The notes below the pieces were generated by a model, which was not told where the DNA came from, searched no databases, and saw only the letters and a list, made by a program, of their open reading frames with translations. DNA of 64,000 nucleotides from Phoenix dactylifera (lineage: Eukaryota > Streptophyta > Magnoliopsida > Arecales > Arecaceae). The position numbers and the translations under genes were made by a program. Positions within the stretch are counted from its first letter, which is position 1; each line of letters opens with the position of its first letter. This document shows, piece by piece, positions 10,985 through 23,100 of the stretch. The stretch covers positions 14,332,129 through 14,396,128 of the forward strand of contig NC_052397.1 of NCBI RefSeq assembly GCF_009389715.1, read 5' to 3'.

Positions 10985-13900
10985 ATAGGGTAGATGGGAG
11001 AATTAGGTCTGTTGCAAAGCATAGCCAAAAAAAAAACAGAGAGCCATTTGGCCAAGGGAAAAACACCACATACCTTGGAACTCATGTTGGGAGTATGGCT
11101 GCCTTTAAATGCACAAATAAATTTGAGAGTGAGCTCCTAATTTAATTCTCGATGCCTATCCTGAGTTGCACTCGATGATCGAAAATAGCTTCAATAATCA
11201 ATGGAATGAAAACTATTGAGATTCCATCATCACAAATTGAACTCGGGTTCCCCTTTCACTTGCACAAATTGGTTGAGATGTGTATGTATCACCCAGACTA
11301 GCTAATTGGTACATAGAGAAACAAGATCCCTCCGGAGGTTCTAAGTTCAATTTTTGGGAGATGTTTCCTCAATTATTTTTGGAACTTCTGCAAAAAGATG
11401 GTCATTTCAATTGAATGATTTAGAAGGATAAATGGCATATGGAGTTACAAACAAAGTTCACAACATAGAACGCTATAATGCAATTCTCGGTATGTGATTA
11501 TCATTTCTAGTAAACTAATCTTAACAGTACTTCAGAACTATTCAAATAGGTTATCTTAAGATTTTAGGCCTACTCCCCCACATTGAAGACCATCATAGAT
11601 GCCACCTTTGAGACAACCATGGGTGTTCATTATTCACAAGCCTTTTAATGCAATCTCGTTTCCCTCACCTTATTGCCGGAAGTTTTCTATGATCAAGGCA
11701 GGGTTTACCTTTGGCTCTCATATAAGAATCATCAACACAAAGATAAACTGGCCTTTTGATTCTAAAATAAAAAGAGTACAATACGGGCTGGCCTCTCCAA
11801 ACATTCTCCTCATCATACTGGATGCAAAAGACATGGCAAGACATCAGCACTCTACTCATGGCATCATTAGGCCTAGAGATCTCTTCGCCCAGCAAATCTT
11901 TGTTAATACAAATCTAGCTTTTACCTAAACCAGTGTATAGATATCTGTATGATTTAGTCTGAGAAAATTCCCTATGGTGCATGTAAGTTCCTGTTTTGAT
12001 CCCTAAGTCAAGACTAGTGCAGACAAATAAAACTTCAGGTAGTCAATTTTGTCAGCAAAACATTAATAGAGAATTTGATGCCTGACCAAAATAATTGATC
12101 ACTCTGGCCTTAACCTAAGATTGATAAATTTAATATATAAACAGATTAATCTTCTAGGATGTGCCACACAGTGCTGCCCAACAACCAAGAACACCCAGAT
12201 ATTTTTTTTTTTTCAAAAAACAGTATCATATATGATATATTTTGATCAAATATGTGACTATTGAATATGTTATATAATGTGGGTAATGGAGATGATGAGA
12301 GATCCCCATCGTCTTTAGCCAATGCACTGTTTGTTTATTCTTTTTGAAGCACTCGACATAATTATTGCCCAACAGCTTCACTCCATGCTTCAAGGAGACT
12401 AACTTCTGAAGAAAAAAAAATGATGTCTTCATTTGGGGCCAAAGAGGCAAGTGGTGCCCTATAAGTAGCAACTCGGTTCATAAAATATTGGTAGGTACGT
12501 GCCCTCACCATGAAAATTCAAAGCTGGACATGTGAAAATTTGACCATGATTATTAATTAACTCCCTGTTGTTCTTATTTAATCTAAAAACTGACTTGCCG
12601 AAGTATCCAAGTCTGTGTCATAAATTTCAAATTTAAGGACATGAATGAAAAGAAGTCTGCAAAGATCTCCTGCAGAAAGAAAAGCATGGCAATCAAAGTG
12701 ATAAATGAACCACTCTTTGCACTTTGGCTCCTCATTCCTTTTCTCTTTGGTCTCATTCTTTTGCCAAAAAGTCTTTAGGTCACCTTTGCCTTTTCCTTTT
12801 TTCTACCATTTTTCTTTCCAAGTCGCAAAGAGTGCAGAAAAATCCAATCAAGGGGCTGAAACACCATTAAGTGCAAGAATCCTAGGTCATATAGCTTAGA
12901 AAGGGATATGCCTGGGTCCTCCACAAGGACCTTCAAGTGTCTACTGGCCGAACCACCCCCTAATTAGTTTTGCACCTACTAGGAGTTCTACCAACCAGGC
13001 TGTCCAATAAATGAACCTACTTACGAAATGGGCAACAGCTTTGAAATGTTTGAAACACCCAAAGAACCCTTCTAAAGTTAACAACTTAACACAGTACCTG
13101 ATGCAAGGTGATTGTCAAACTGTATCTTACCTTCCAGGTGGGGTGCTCCTGATGGAAACTCGATGGCACGTAATCTTATATCCTGATAAAAATCTGCATC
13201 ATGTGCCTGGTTATCCAAATTACTGAGTCAATTGATTTGGTGGTCCAGATTCGCATTCTTGTGTCTGCACCACGAGCTTTGACAAGCTAATTAATCAGTG
13301 CGATCGCTGTGTTAGTGTTAATCACAGCAGCTTGAGACAAACTGCACTTTCCATGAAACCTGTGGCTCGCCAGGGGAATGGAATGGAGAGATATTGATAC
13401 CTGCCAGAAGGATTTATATGGTAAGTCCAACCATTCTATGCTCATTGAAGCACCAGAGAGCCTCTTCTTTCTGCATTTTTATCAACAGGAAGATTTAAGA
13501 ACTCTGCATAGGGAGCCTAATCCACAAGTAAGTAATGCATTAATGGTTGAAGAATATTTTTAAAAAATTGTAAGATAAATGGATCAAGCAGTTTCTTTTC
13601 CATTGAAACCATTGATGTGCACCACAAATTCATAGACTGACATAAGCTTAAAATTGTTACTGTATGTTTACAACTACATTTTCTGTTCATCAGCTTAAAA
13701 GAAACTTTTACAGTGAAAGTAGAAACCTGAACCACACCCTAGCTTCCACTTTCAGATTTGAATACTAAAGAAAATGACATACAAATTTCTCATTTGCCCG
13801 TTATTGTCTTGTATTCTCAAACTAGAAATGAGGTATAACAGTTACAGTCACGAACCTGACAAGGAGGGTCCTACAGGAATGCATAAATGAACAGTAATTG

Positions 13901-14136
13901 CCATAAGAGGGATTTAGGTAGATGCTGGATTAATCAGACGCAACAACACAGGACGAGCTTTAATTAATGTTCCAGCTGCAAAACTCCCTGTCCAAATCTG
14001 ATAATTTGGAGTCCACTGCTGCTGTGTTGATAAAGAAGTGATCAGACCTTTCATAATACACATCCATTCAGCAAATAATTGCATGAGATTCACTCCATAG
14101 CCCAAAACTTACTTCACAGCAGAATACCTTGAAAAA

Positions 14137-17100
14137 TTAAATGATTTCGTGCTCTTCTTTCAGCTCTAATACTGCAACTGGTCTTTGATCATTGTTTCTG
14201 TAGTATGTTCCCTTAAATGAAGCCTGATTATTGGATATGGTATTTTGTCCTTTTGGTTGTAAGCAGTTGGAAGCGCCACTGGCATTAGCTGTGTTATGGC
14301 TGCTGTTCCTGGCAGCAGGCACATCATGGTTGTGTTTTCCCTCATATGTTGTAATAACAGCCTTAGGGTCTGTCGAAGCTCTCTCTATATGCTTCCTGAC
14401 ATTGCATCCAGCATAAGTGCATTTGTAGTAACTCCTGTTTATCAAAATAGAAGGTGTCAGCTGTATATACATAAAGAAAAAGCGAATATATTTAGAGTGT
14501 CAAAGAAAACACCACTAGGAATTATAGTGAAAAAAGTAACTCATGAAACAAGCTTGAGCAGACTTTTTCATATATCAGATGCAAATCATGCAGCTACAAA
14601 TACTTGCAGATAGGGGTGAAATCAAGCCGATCTAGATTAACCCTGGGTCTGATCGTGCTTGGCTTGAAATTATTTTTTGGAGCCTAATTTCAAGATCAAG
14701 CTTGATTTACACATTAGTTAGTCAAGCCTAACTCAAACTTAATTTTGAACTGAGCTGAACACAAGCCTAACTGATCAGGTTGATTACCTCAAATCAAGCT
14801 GAAATCAGTTTGAGTTTGCATCAAGCTTGAATTATGCTTGGTTCGAGCTTGAATTAGTAGGTTGCATGGATGACTTCTATTCACTGACATGCAAGCTGAA
14901 TAAATGATAGACATGTTTGCTATGCGTCTTTTAACAGCTTCAAAGATTTGTTTATAGATTAGAGTTACTTTCAAAAGACGTACTAGTAACTAACAAACTT
15001 CCCCCAGTTCTCATGGAATATTTACATCCTTTATGGATATTTCTGTATATTTTATAAGGTTTTTGGGATTTGGAATTTACCAAAATCCGTCATCGATAAG
15101 ACAGTAGAGTCAATATAATCATAAGAAGAACTAACTTTCAAGCACTATAAGATTGAGACAGCCAATTAACCAAAGGAAAAGATCCCCCAAGAATTTTTTC
15201 CATAAACTAAAAGCCTAATTTTTCTTTTTAAGAAAGTCTCATGTAAGTAGTACACTATCCAATTACATGGGAATCAGAGAGGGGAAGGGAGGGAGGGAGA
15301 GGATATAGCAAACAGTTATTAATGTGGCAACCTGGCTCATCCAAAAAAGCATCATAAGGTGCCTTTTATAAAACTGATACAAAAGGACACCTCTATAGGT
15401 GATCAATTGACTTCAAATTATAGGGAATTGGGATAAGGGGAAACCAAGTGGCAAAAATGTCCTTATTTTTAAAGATAAACAGTAACGAGAACATCGTTCC
15501 ACATTTTAAGCAAACAAACTGCATACAGTAGTAATACCACACACAACTCATAAGCCAACAAATGATATGCATCTTAGATAGGATCAGGACTCTACAATAA
15601 AAAATTAATAAGGCAAAAGACATTTAGGGGCTTTATGCAACAGGTGGGGCAGCACATTTAGCCCCATGACCTTCCAAATTTTATTTATTTATAAGCAATC
15701 TGTTAAGCGCAATGCACAAAAAGAAAAAAATGTAGCCAAGGTTCGCCGTCTCGGTGCCGAACCCCGTATCGATGCCACACTAGCATAGTGTCGAAACGGT
15801 ATGATATGATATTTTTTTGGTATACCAAATGTCGGTACGCCACCTATACCGGGTACTAGTACCGAACTAGTACGGTACGTCCTGTACCGTCCGGTTCAGG
15901 CCAGTATGGCGTACCATAAATGTAGCAATATCAAAGTTAATTACTAGTTACATTTACTTAGCTCACTAATTAGTAATTTATAAATTTATAATATTTTATA
16001 TTAAATCTATTTTTTAAAAAAGATATGAGGAATTATTCCACCTGTGAATTACATGTGCAAACAAAATAATAAAGAATGAGGACAGAACAAGGGTAAAAGG
16101 ATGATACATAAATATAAAATTTCGTCCAATATGTATGTATACTTTTAAAAAAATTGCAAAACTATCATATGAGGCACTTGCAGAGAAAATGCAATAATCA
16201 AGAAGGATACTCCCTCATTTCTCTTACTATATTAATCAAAAATGGCATTACTAGAAAACCATCTAAAATAGAAAGTGGATGGTTGCTTCTTCCTCCCATT
16301 GCACACTTGCACTCAGAAACGTATTGAAAAAAAAAAGAAATTGAAAAAAGAAAGTAGAAACAGCACATTGCCCAATTCTAGGTTGTGGGCAATAGTTTCT
16401 CAACTTTCTTATGAATGAAACAAAAAAGTTGAGATAAAATAAATGTCCTGAAATTTTGAAACATCTCATCTTTTGATGCTTCAATTAAATCAGAAAACTT
16501 TAAAAAAATAATAAAAAAAGAAAGAAAAAAAGAAAGGCATGCCTTGTGTTTGTTACTAGTACCAGGTCCCATACAAACCTTTTCTTCATGGTGCAATCTG
16601 ACATTACAAAAATCCTTTTTGAACTAGTTTTTTTCAAGCGACTCCTATCTCGACTCTCATACGAGAATGAGGAGCATTATCTGGGATGTATAGTAGAGAG
16701 ATAAAACCAAGGTTTAGATACCAATAATGAACCCTGATTGGTTTTGTCTACAAACAGTATGTTACCTGTTCAGTACTGATGCAGTTGATATGTCCTAAGA
16801 CTCTTAAGATCAATATAAAAAAAAAAAATGGTATAGTACCGGTATGGATAGTCAAACATCATGAGAGAAACATCATACTGTGGATAACCAATTCACCACA
16901 AAATGAGAGAAACATCATGAGAAGATGTGACTCTATCTGTGAGAAACAAGAGTTCATGTAATAAAAAAATCAGGTAAATGTGCGAACTATGTTTCTCAAG
17001 ATTCATGCTTGAATGCTAATTAATTTTGCTTTCAAATTAATGAGCTACCTCCAATTATGTTGGCTAAAAAAAAAGGACCCTTACATTTGTCTGGTAAAGA

Positions 17101-20100
17101 TAACGAGATACGACATGATCATTATATATATATAATAAAACAAAGGTTTGGAAAAATCCAACATCCTACATAGGTTAGAGTTTCGAACTCTAAATCCTTC
17201 TTCATGAGGTTCAAAGCTAAATCCATCAATGAGAAGGCTCTTTTTCAAAACCTTGCTAGTTTGATAAGTAGGCTTTAGTTAAACCTAATTAAGGCTCAAG
17301 TAGAGAAGGGCTTGTTGCTGCCATCTTCAACAAGACAATTTGCTGTAGCTTCTACTTCACAACCAGCTGTTGGATCATCATGATGCTTGGGCCTGGGAAG
17401 TTATAGAATGCACTTTCATGTGTATCATATGGGTCATCAATCAGATGATTGTACATGGTATGAGATGACTTTATGTCAACCGATGTTATAAGTTCCTTGA
17501 GGTTCTAGACTAGCTAGTTCAAAATTTAAATGATGCTGGATCGAGATCACCATCGGATCGTGATGAAAATTGGTGGCAAGGAAGTTTTGAGCCTTACTTT
17601 CAATAAGTGAAAAAAAGGATCATAAATCACGTAAGTGATGAGAGTGCTTCAACTCGACGAATTATCAGGTATCTGCAGCCAGGATCAGAATTCAGGTTTA
17701 ATGATCCATGTTCCCAGAACAGATACTCCCAGATCTGCCATTAGTTTACAGTAAATATTTATACCAAATCAACTTGGCATGTCTTCTTTCAGATGGTTCA
17801 AGTGGATGGTTGATCAAACTATCAGACAAGAAGCTATATCCCCCAAAACCATCAGGCATCCCACAGTGATGCCCAAAATTCAGATTCAGTGACCTGCATT
17901 ATGAAGGCGCTTTCTCCCAGATCCGCCATTGGATCAGGATGAAATTTAAAGTCAGAGAAGCCTGACAAGTCTTAGTTCCAAGGATTTAAGTATATGTTTG
18001 ATCAGATTGGTAATTAACATGCTACAGCTTCCGAATCATGAAGCCTCCTGTGGACATGTACAGCATGAAAGTTTAAATTTTCTGAAGTGCAGTGGACCCT
18101 GTTCTCAGATCCACCATTGGATCTGGATGATATTTGAATTCCAAGATGCCTGATTAGCCTTCTTTCAAAGTCTTCAAGTGGATCATCAATCAGACCTTAA
18201 AAATAAAAGTAATGTGCACTGGAATTGGCTGCAAGTGGTCAATCTGCAGCACTGGATCAGTTTGTAATTAATTTTGAGACAGCATGAAAACATGGTTTGT
18301 TGACCCAACATGCAAATATATTTTTCCACTCCTCAGGCATCAAAACCCACCATGCAAATATATTTCTTTTTCTTCTTCTTTTTCCTACATCGAATGGTAT
18401 ATCCACCTAAATGGGTGAATGTTGTATTATTATCTCCTAACATCAAGACAATCATTTGGTCAATTATCATCAGCATACAATTTAATGCTAGATTTAATAA
18501 TAGATAATATAGATTCAGTTCTAATGTTGTAGATTTTATAAGCAATGTTATATCAACAGCTATGATTTACACAAAAACTCCATGGCAGTTCTAGAAATAA
18601 ACAATCTGTATTGACCGGAATGCCTCATATGGAATCCTACAGGATAGTATGATCTCTATCTTTGTTTCTCAAAACACTAAAAGGAATTTGTTAGTTACTC
18701 CAATCGGTAAGGGACATTGGCAAGCACAGAGTGAAAGGATGCACTGAGTGCCACAAAGTCACAGAGACCATAATGGATTTTTATATAGTCTATTTTCAGT
18801 TTAGGCAGGTTGGAGAGGAGAAAGGTGCGATTCAGGATAAAGAAAGTCTGATTTAAATGGGTAATTTGAAATTTTAGATCTTTAATGACATCAAAAAGGG
18901 CAACAAAAATGTGGAAATTGAGGAAATAGAGTGAAAACCCTAAAATGTTTGGCTTTTTGGAGGTCTTGGGTTTAGAATGGGGTAAGTTGGAAAGGCATGT
19001 GACACATAAATTAATTCTTTTAATATAGAAAATGTTCTGAAAAGAATGATGAGATTGAATTTAAGGATTTGCTGATATCCTTTTCTTTCAAAAAGATTGT
19101 AATTTTGCTTTCACATTACATAAAATGGGCAACCACATATACCACTCCAATCAAAAGCAAAATAGGTAATCTGCCTGATGAACACTAAGGCTAAGTAGAT
19201 GAGAGGGGGGTGGGGGTATAAATTTTGAGGGATCGTACAAATGAGATTAATACAAAGAGGTGAGGGTATTTTGGGGAAAACGTTGGCCAAAGAAACATTC
19301 CTAAAATCCAAAAATCCCATTCTTTTGATCTAACATAGTTATGCTATCATATGGAGAACACCTTTCTCCAAAACGATTAGCACCAATGGATCTGCTTCCA
19401 ACTTCATCTCAATAATATTGACGGTTTTTTGCACATATGTTCCTACAAAAATGCCCATGTTTGTATTGACCCATAGAAAATTGATACATGCATATATAGC
19501 CCTACATTTGTGAGGAGGGGGAGGGGGGGGGTTAAGTGTTTTTTTTTTGCAGTTCTACAATCGTGATACAAATCCAACCTAGACGCATTAAAAGATAGCC
19601 ATTTATCTTATAAATGACCTAAATATCCTTTTGCAATAATACCCCTCCAAATTTTTCCAGCAATACCCTTCTGAAGTTTTCCTTATGGCGCAATAGATAA
19701 TTTAGAATGTTTTTCCTTTTTTTTGCAAAATTTCCTCTCCAAAATATGAGAGAAGTCATGTCACTTAACTCAATAGACTACTATTTAACCCATCTATAAT
19801 GTGGTTAGAATACGAGGCAAAGCAAACCAATAAGGCAAGACAGGATTGGGAGAGGGGTTCAGGGTATGTATAAAAGTATAGCTTTTCCTACTTCTATCCT
19901 AAACTTGCCAACATCCTTACAACTCTTGATGTCTTACAACTTTTACTGTCTCAAATAATGCATGCAGTCATCAAGTACATATTTGGAAGTAGGGATGCAC
20001 ATCGAGTGGGTCAGATTGGGCTACAAGTTGTCTTGGGCTCGGCCCTAGTTACTGACACCTAGCCAAACTCAGCACAACCCATTACTCAACCAAAATGTAT

Positions 20101-23100
20101 GGGCCCAAGCTCGATCCAATAAATTAGAAGTAAATTTAGTCCAATAAATTACAAGTCAACTCACGCTAAAAGTGGGCCAGCCCAAATTAACAACATATCA
20201 AGATTAGAAAAAAAAACATTCTCATTCCCCCTCTAAAGTAGTGTTTATAATTTAAATATATCAATAATTTATGTACAATTGTTAATCAGAAGAATAATTC
20301 CTTAAACAACTAGTATCTCTACCTATATGACAAACAATTAATTAGTATTATATTTTTACTATATTTGACTAATATATGCCAATAATATATGGACATGCTA
20401 TACAAGTATCGGCAAGGCTGAGTTGGGCTATCAGGTTCATAAATCACTAGCCCAAGCTGGACTCAATTTTAAATCGGGCTAAACGCTTGTGCTCCGAGCT
20501 CAGCCTGACCCGTAGAAACATTGTCCAACTCTCTTATAATGTGGTCTGGGTCGAGCAAATCATGGGTTGGCTTGGCTCAGTGTGCATGGCTATTTGGAAG
20601 GCTATTCTTTATTAATATTGCTAAATTGGGAATAAAACTATGATTCCATAATCAACAAGCCTTACCAATTTACATGTGATCTAATAATTGATCAAGTTAT
20701 GATTCACAAAGCTTTAGAATGCCATGCTATTGCTTCAACAAATTGGTTTTGAATTACTAGCTAGTGTGACTTATTAAAGGAAAAGGTGAGGGTAACCCAC
20801 CAATTCCTAGCTAAGATAACTAAAGGAAAAGAGAGGCGGACATGAGAATTAGAAGATTACTCATATACTAATAAGCACATATATAGATACATACAATTTT
20901 TCTTTTTTGATCAAGAATCAAATCATGCTTTATCCTTAGGAAGTAGGAACCATTTCACATCACGGATCTGATGAAATAGGATGGACTGAGACAGTATTTT
21001 GTAAATCCATAATTATCTTGAATATATCAACCATATCTTTATTTCCCAATTGTCTGGAATGGATAAAAGAAACGTCTTGTTTTTTCTTCAATTTTTTTGC
21101 TCTCTAGTGGACCTCTCAATAGGATTTGAACCTAGATAAAGTTATAACCATCTGTCAGAGAAAAAAAGCACAAATAGATCTTGTATTTTTGATTATTCAT
21201 CCACTTCTAACATTTCATGGATAGTCAGGACATGGAGAAAGATCCAAAAAGGCATGACAAAAACCGATCCAATAATATCTCTGTTCATTATTTAAAGAAA
21301 GGAAAGATCCAAAAGATTTGATCTTTCCTTTAGTTGCTAATTCCCTATTTAATAATGCCTGATATTCTGAGTCCTTTCTAATGGAATCAAAAAAATCTAT
21401 GAATTGATCAAAAGATCCTTTCAATTGGCTAGAATCTCTTGAACGAAAACAATATTGTTGAATCATGTTGAATATTTGACAAACAGATGATTTTAAAGTT
21501 TTATGCTAACCAACGGATGAAATTATTTGGTAAGAATAAATTAATAAAGGTTTGACTGAGAAAAATCTCATGTGATCATTTTTGCTCTTTAGGATCGATT
21601 CTACAAAAGAAAGGGTAGAGAGAGAAGAGGAGGAGGAGGAGAAGAAGAAAGAGAAGGAGAAAGAGGAAGAGGAGAAGAGGAGGAGGAGGCAGCAGCAAGT
21701 AGCAAGGTGTTTCCAAGGAGTTGGAAGTTCATAACATATTTGAGCCCAAGGAAAAATTATAAGAGAAAGACAGAAAGAACAATGTGTGGGAATGGATAGT
21801 TAATGAGTTACAAATACAGAATAAGGATAATAAATATGTTCATTATGAATTGAAGCGTTGGAGTTGCATCAGTTAAGGATGAAGAGGCACAGGATAAGTT
21901 AAAATATGCTCATGAATACCAAATATTTGAAGAGGTCCAAGGAAGGAAGTTGCCGGAGCTGTACCAAGTAATTGTGGTACATAACAAATTATTAGGAAAA
22001 ATGTGGGACAGAGAATGGACTGATTTTTCATCATAAGAAAATGGTGGAGGTTTATATGACTAGCTAGATGTAACTCAGATAAAATTTATTGAATTCCGTC
22101 ATGGTTTACTATTTTGTCTATATGATTCAATTTCAAATCATACCAGTGGGCTTTGTGTTTATGATTCCATTTCAATTATGTAAGTGTGCAGCCAGCTTAA
22201 AATAGAATGCCTCAAAAACACAACCTGATAAAAAATGATAAAATTGTTTCCAAACCAAAATCCTTTCCTTCCCTTACCTTCCTCCTTATCCTCAAATAGT
22301 TTTACTAACAGCTCCCTCTCAGACTACCCTTTATCTATTTCTGATGAAAAAAGGAAAAAAGGAAAAAGGAAAAAATGTTGATCCTTTGGCTTCCTAGTTT
22401 ATCAAAGTAACAAAAAATTGAGTTTGTTTTTAGTTTTGGTTCTGCATCTTCCCATCTATCTCCTTTCTAATTTAATGAACTATGTGATTTTGTTCTTTTA
22501 TTTTTTATTTTCAAAAGCCGTTTCATATCCAAAAGCCTGACAACTTTAAAAGCTCATATCTAACAACTGATATTTCACATATTAGAAATAATAGTTCGAA
22601 TCATAGTACGCCATACCAGCCTGAACCGGGCGATATGGTACCGGTTCGGTACCAGTATTCGGTATGGGTGGCATACCAATACACGTATGCATAAAAACTC
22701 TATACCATACTGTACCGACACTATGCTAGTCTGGCACCGGTACGAGGTCCGATACCAAGACCGCAAACTTTAGTTTGAATCTTAAGAATGCCAGGATCAG
22801 TAATGCCATCATAATAATCATTTATGCTTCGCTGAAATGTAGAATCACTGTAATGCTGAGATAGATCTTCTAGATTTATATATGTAACAGGAAAAGTCTA
22901 GATCCTCCTGTACTAAGTCGTACTTGAAAAGTTCCTTCATGCAGTGATCTTCTTTTCTTTCTCAGATAACATGTTTGCAACAACTTAGATGAAGATGTTG
23001 GATCAAACGCATAGAAATGACAACTTGAAAAATGAGCATAAATGAGTGTCAAATGGCAAAATGATGCCAGCATCGGCTGGATCATAGAATTATGAGTGTT

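Larger units (their letters stand above)
8801..13913. other. Intergenic region between the kinase and WRKY genes
   Basis: About 5 kb without a recognisable coding gene. It holds an A-run at 8885-8901, the long hairpin at 9754-9869 and the MITE-like element at 10564-10984, annotated separately. The frame at 11599-11928 (about 109 codons) shows no family motif I recognise. The right end adjoins the WRKY stop codon and includes its 3' UTR. Confidence 0.5.

Noticed and set aside
11599..11928. 109-codon frame with overlapping antisense frame
   Set aside because: No recognisable domain, no splice context, and AT-rich composition like the surrounding intergenic DNA.
21105..21140. GGTTCAAATCC-like sequence suggesting a tRNA B-box
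   Set aside because: It is part of the ycf2 remnant (encoding GSNPIERS), and no A-box or cloverleaf is present.
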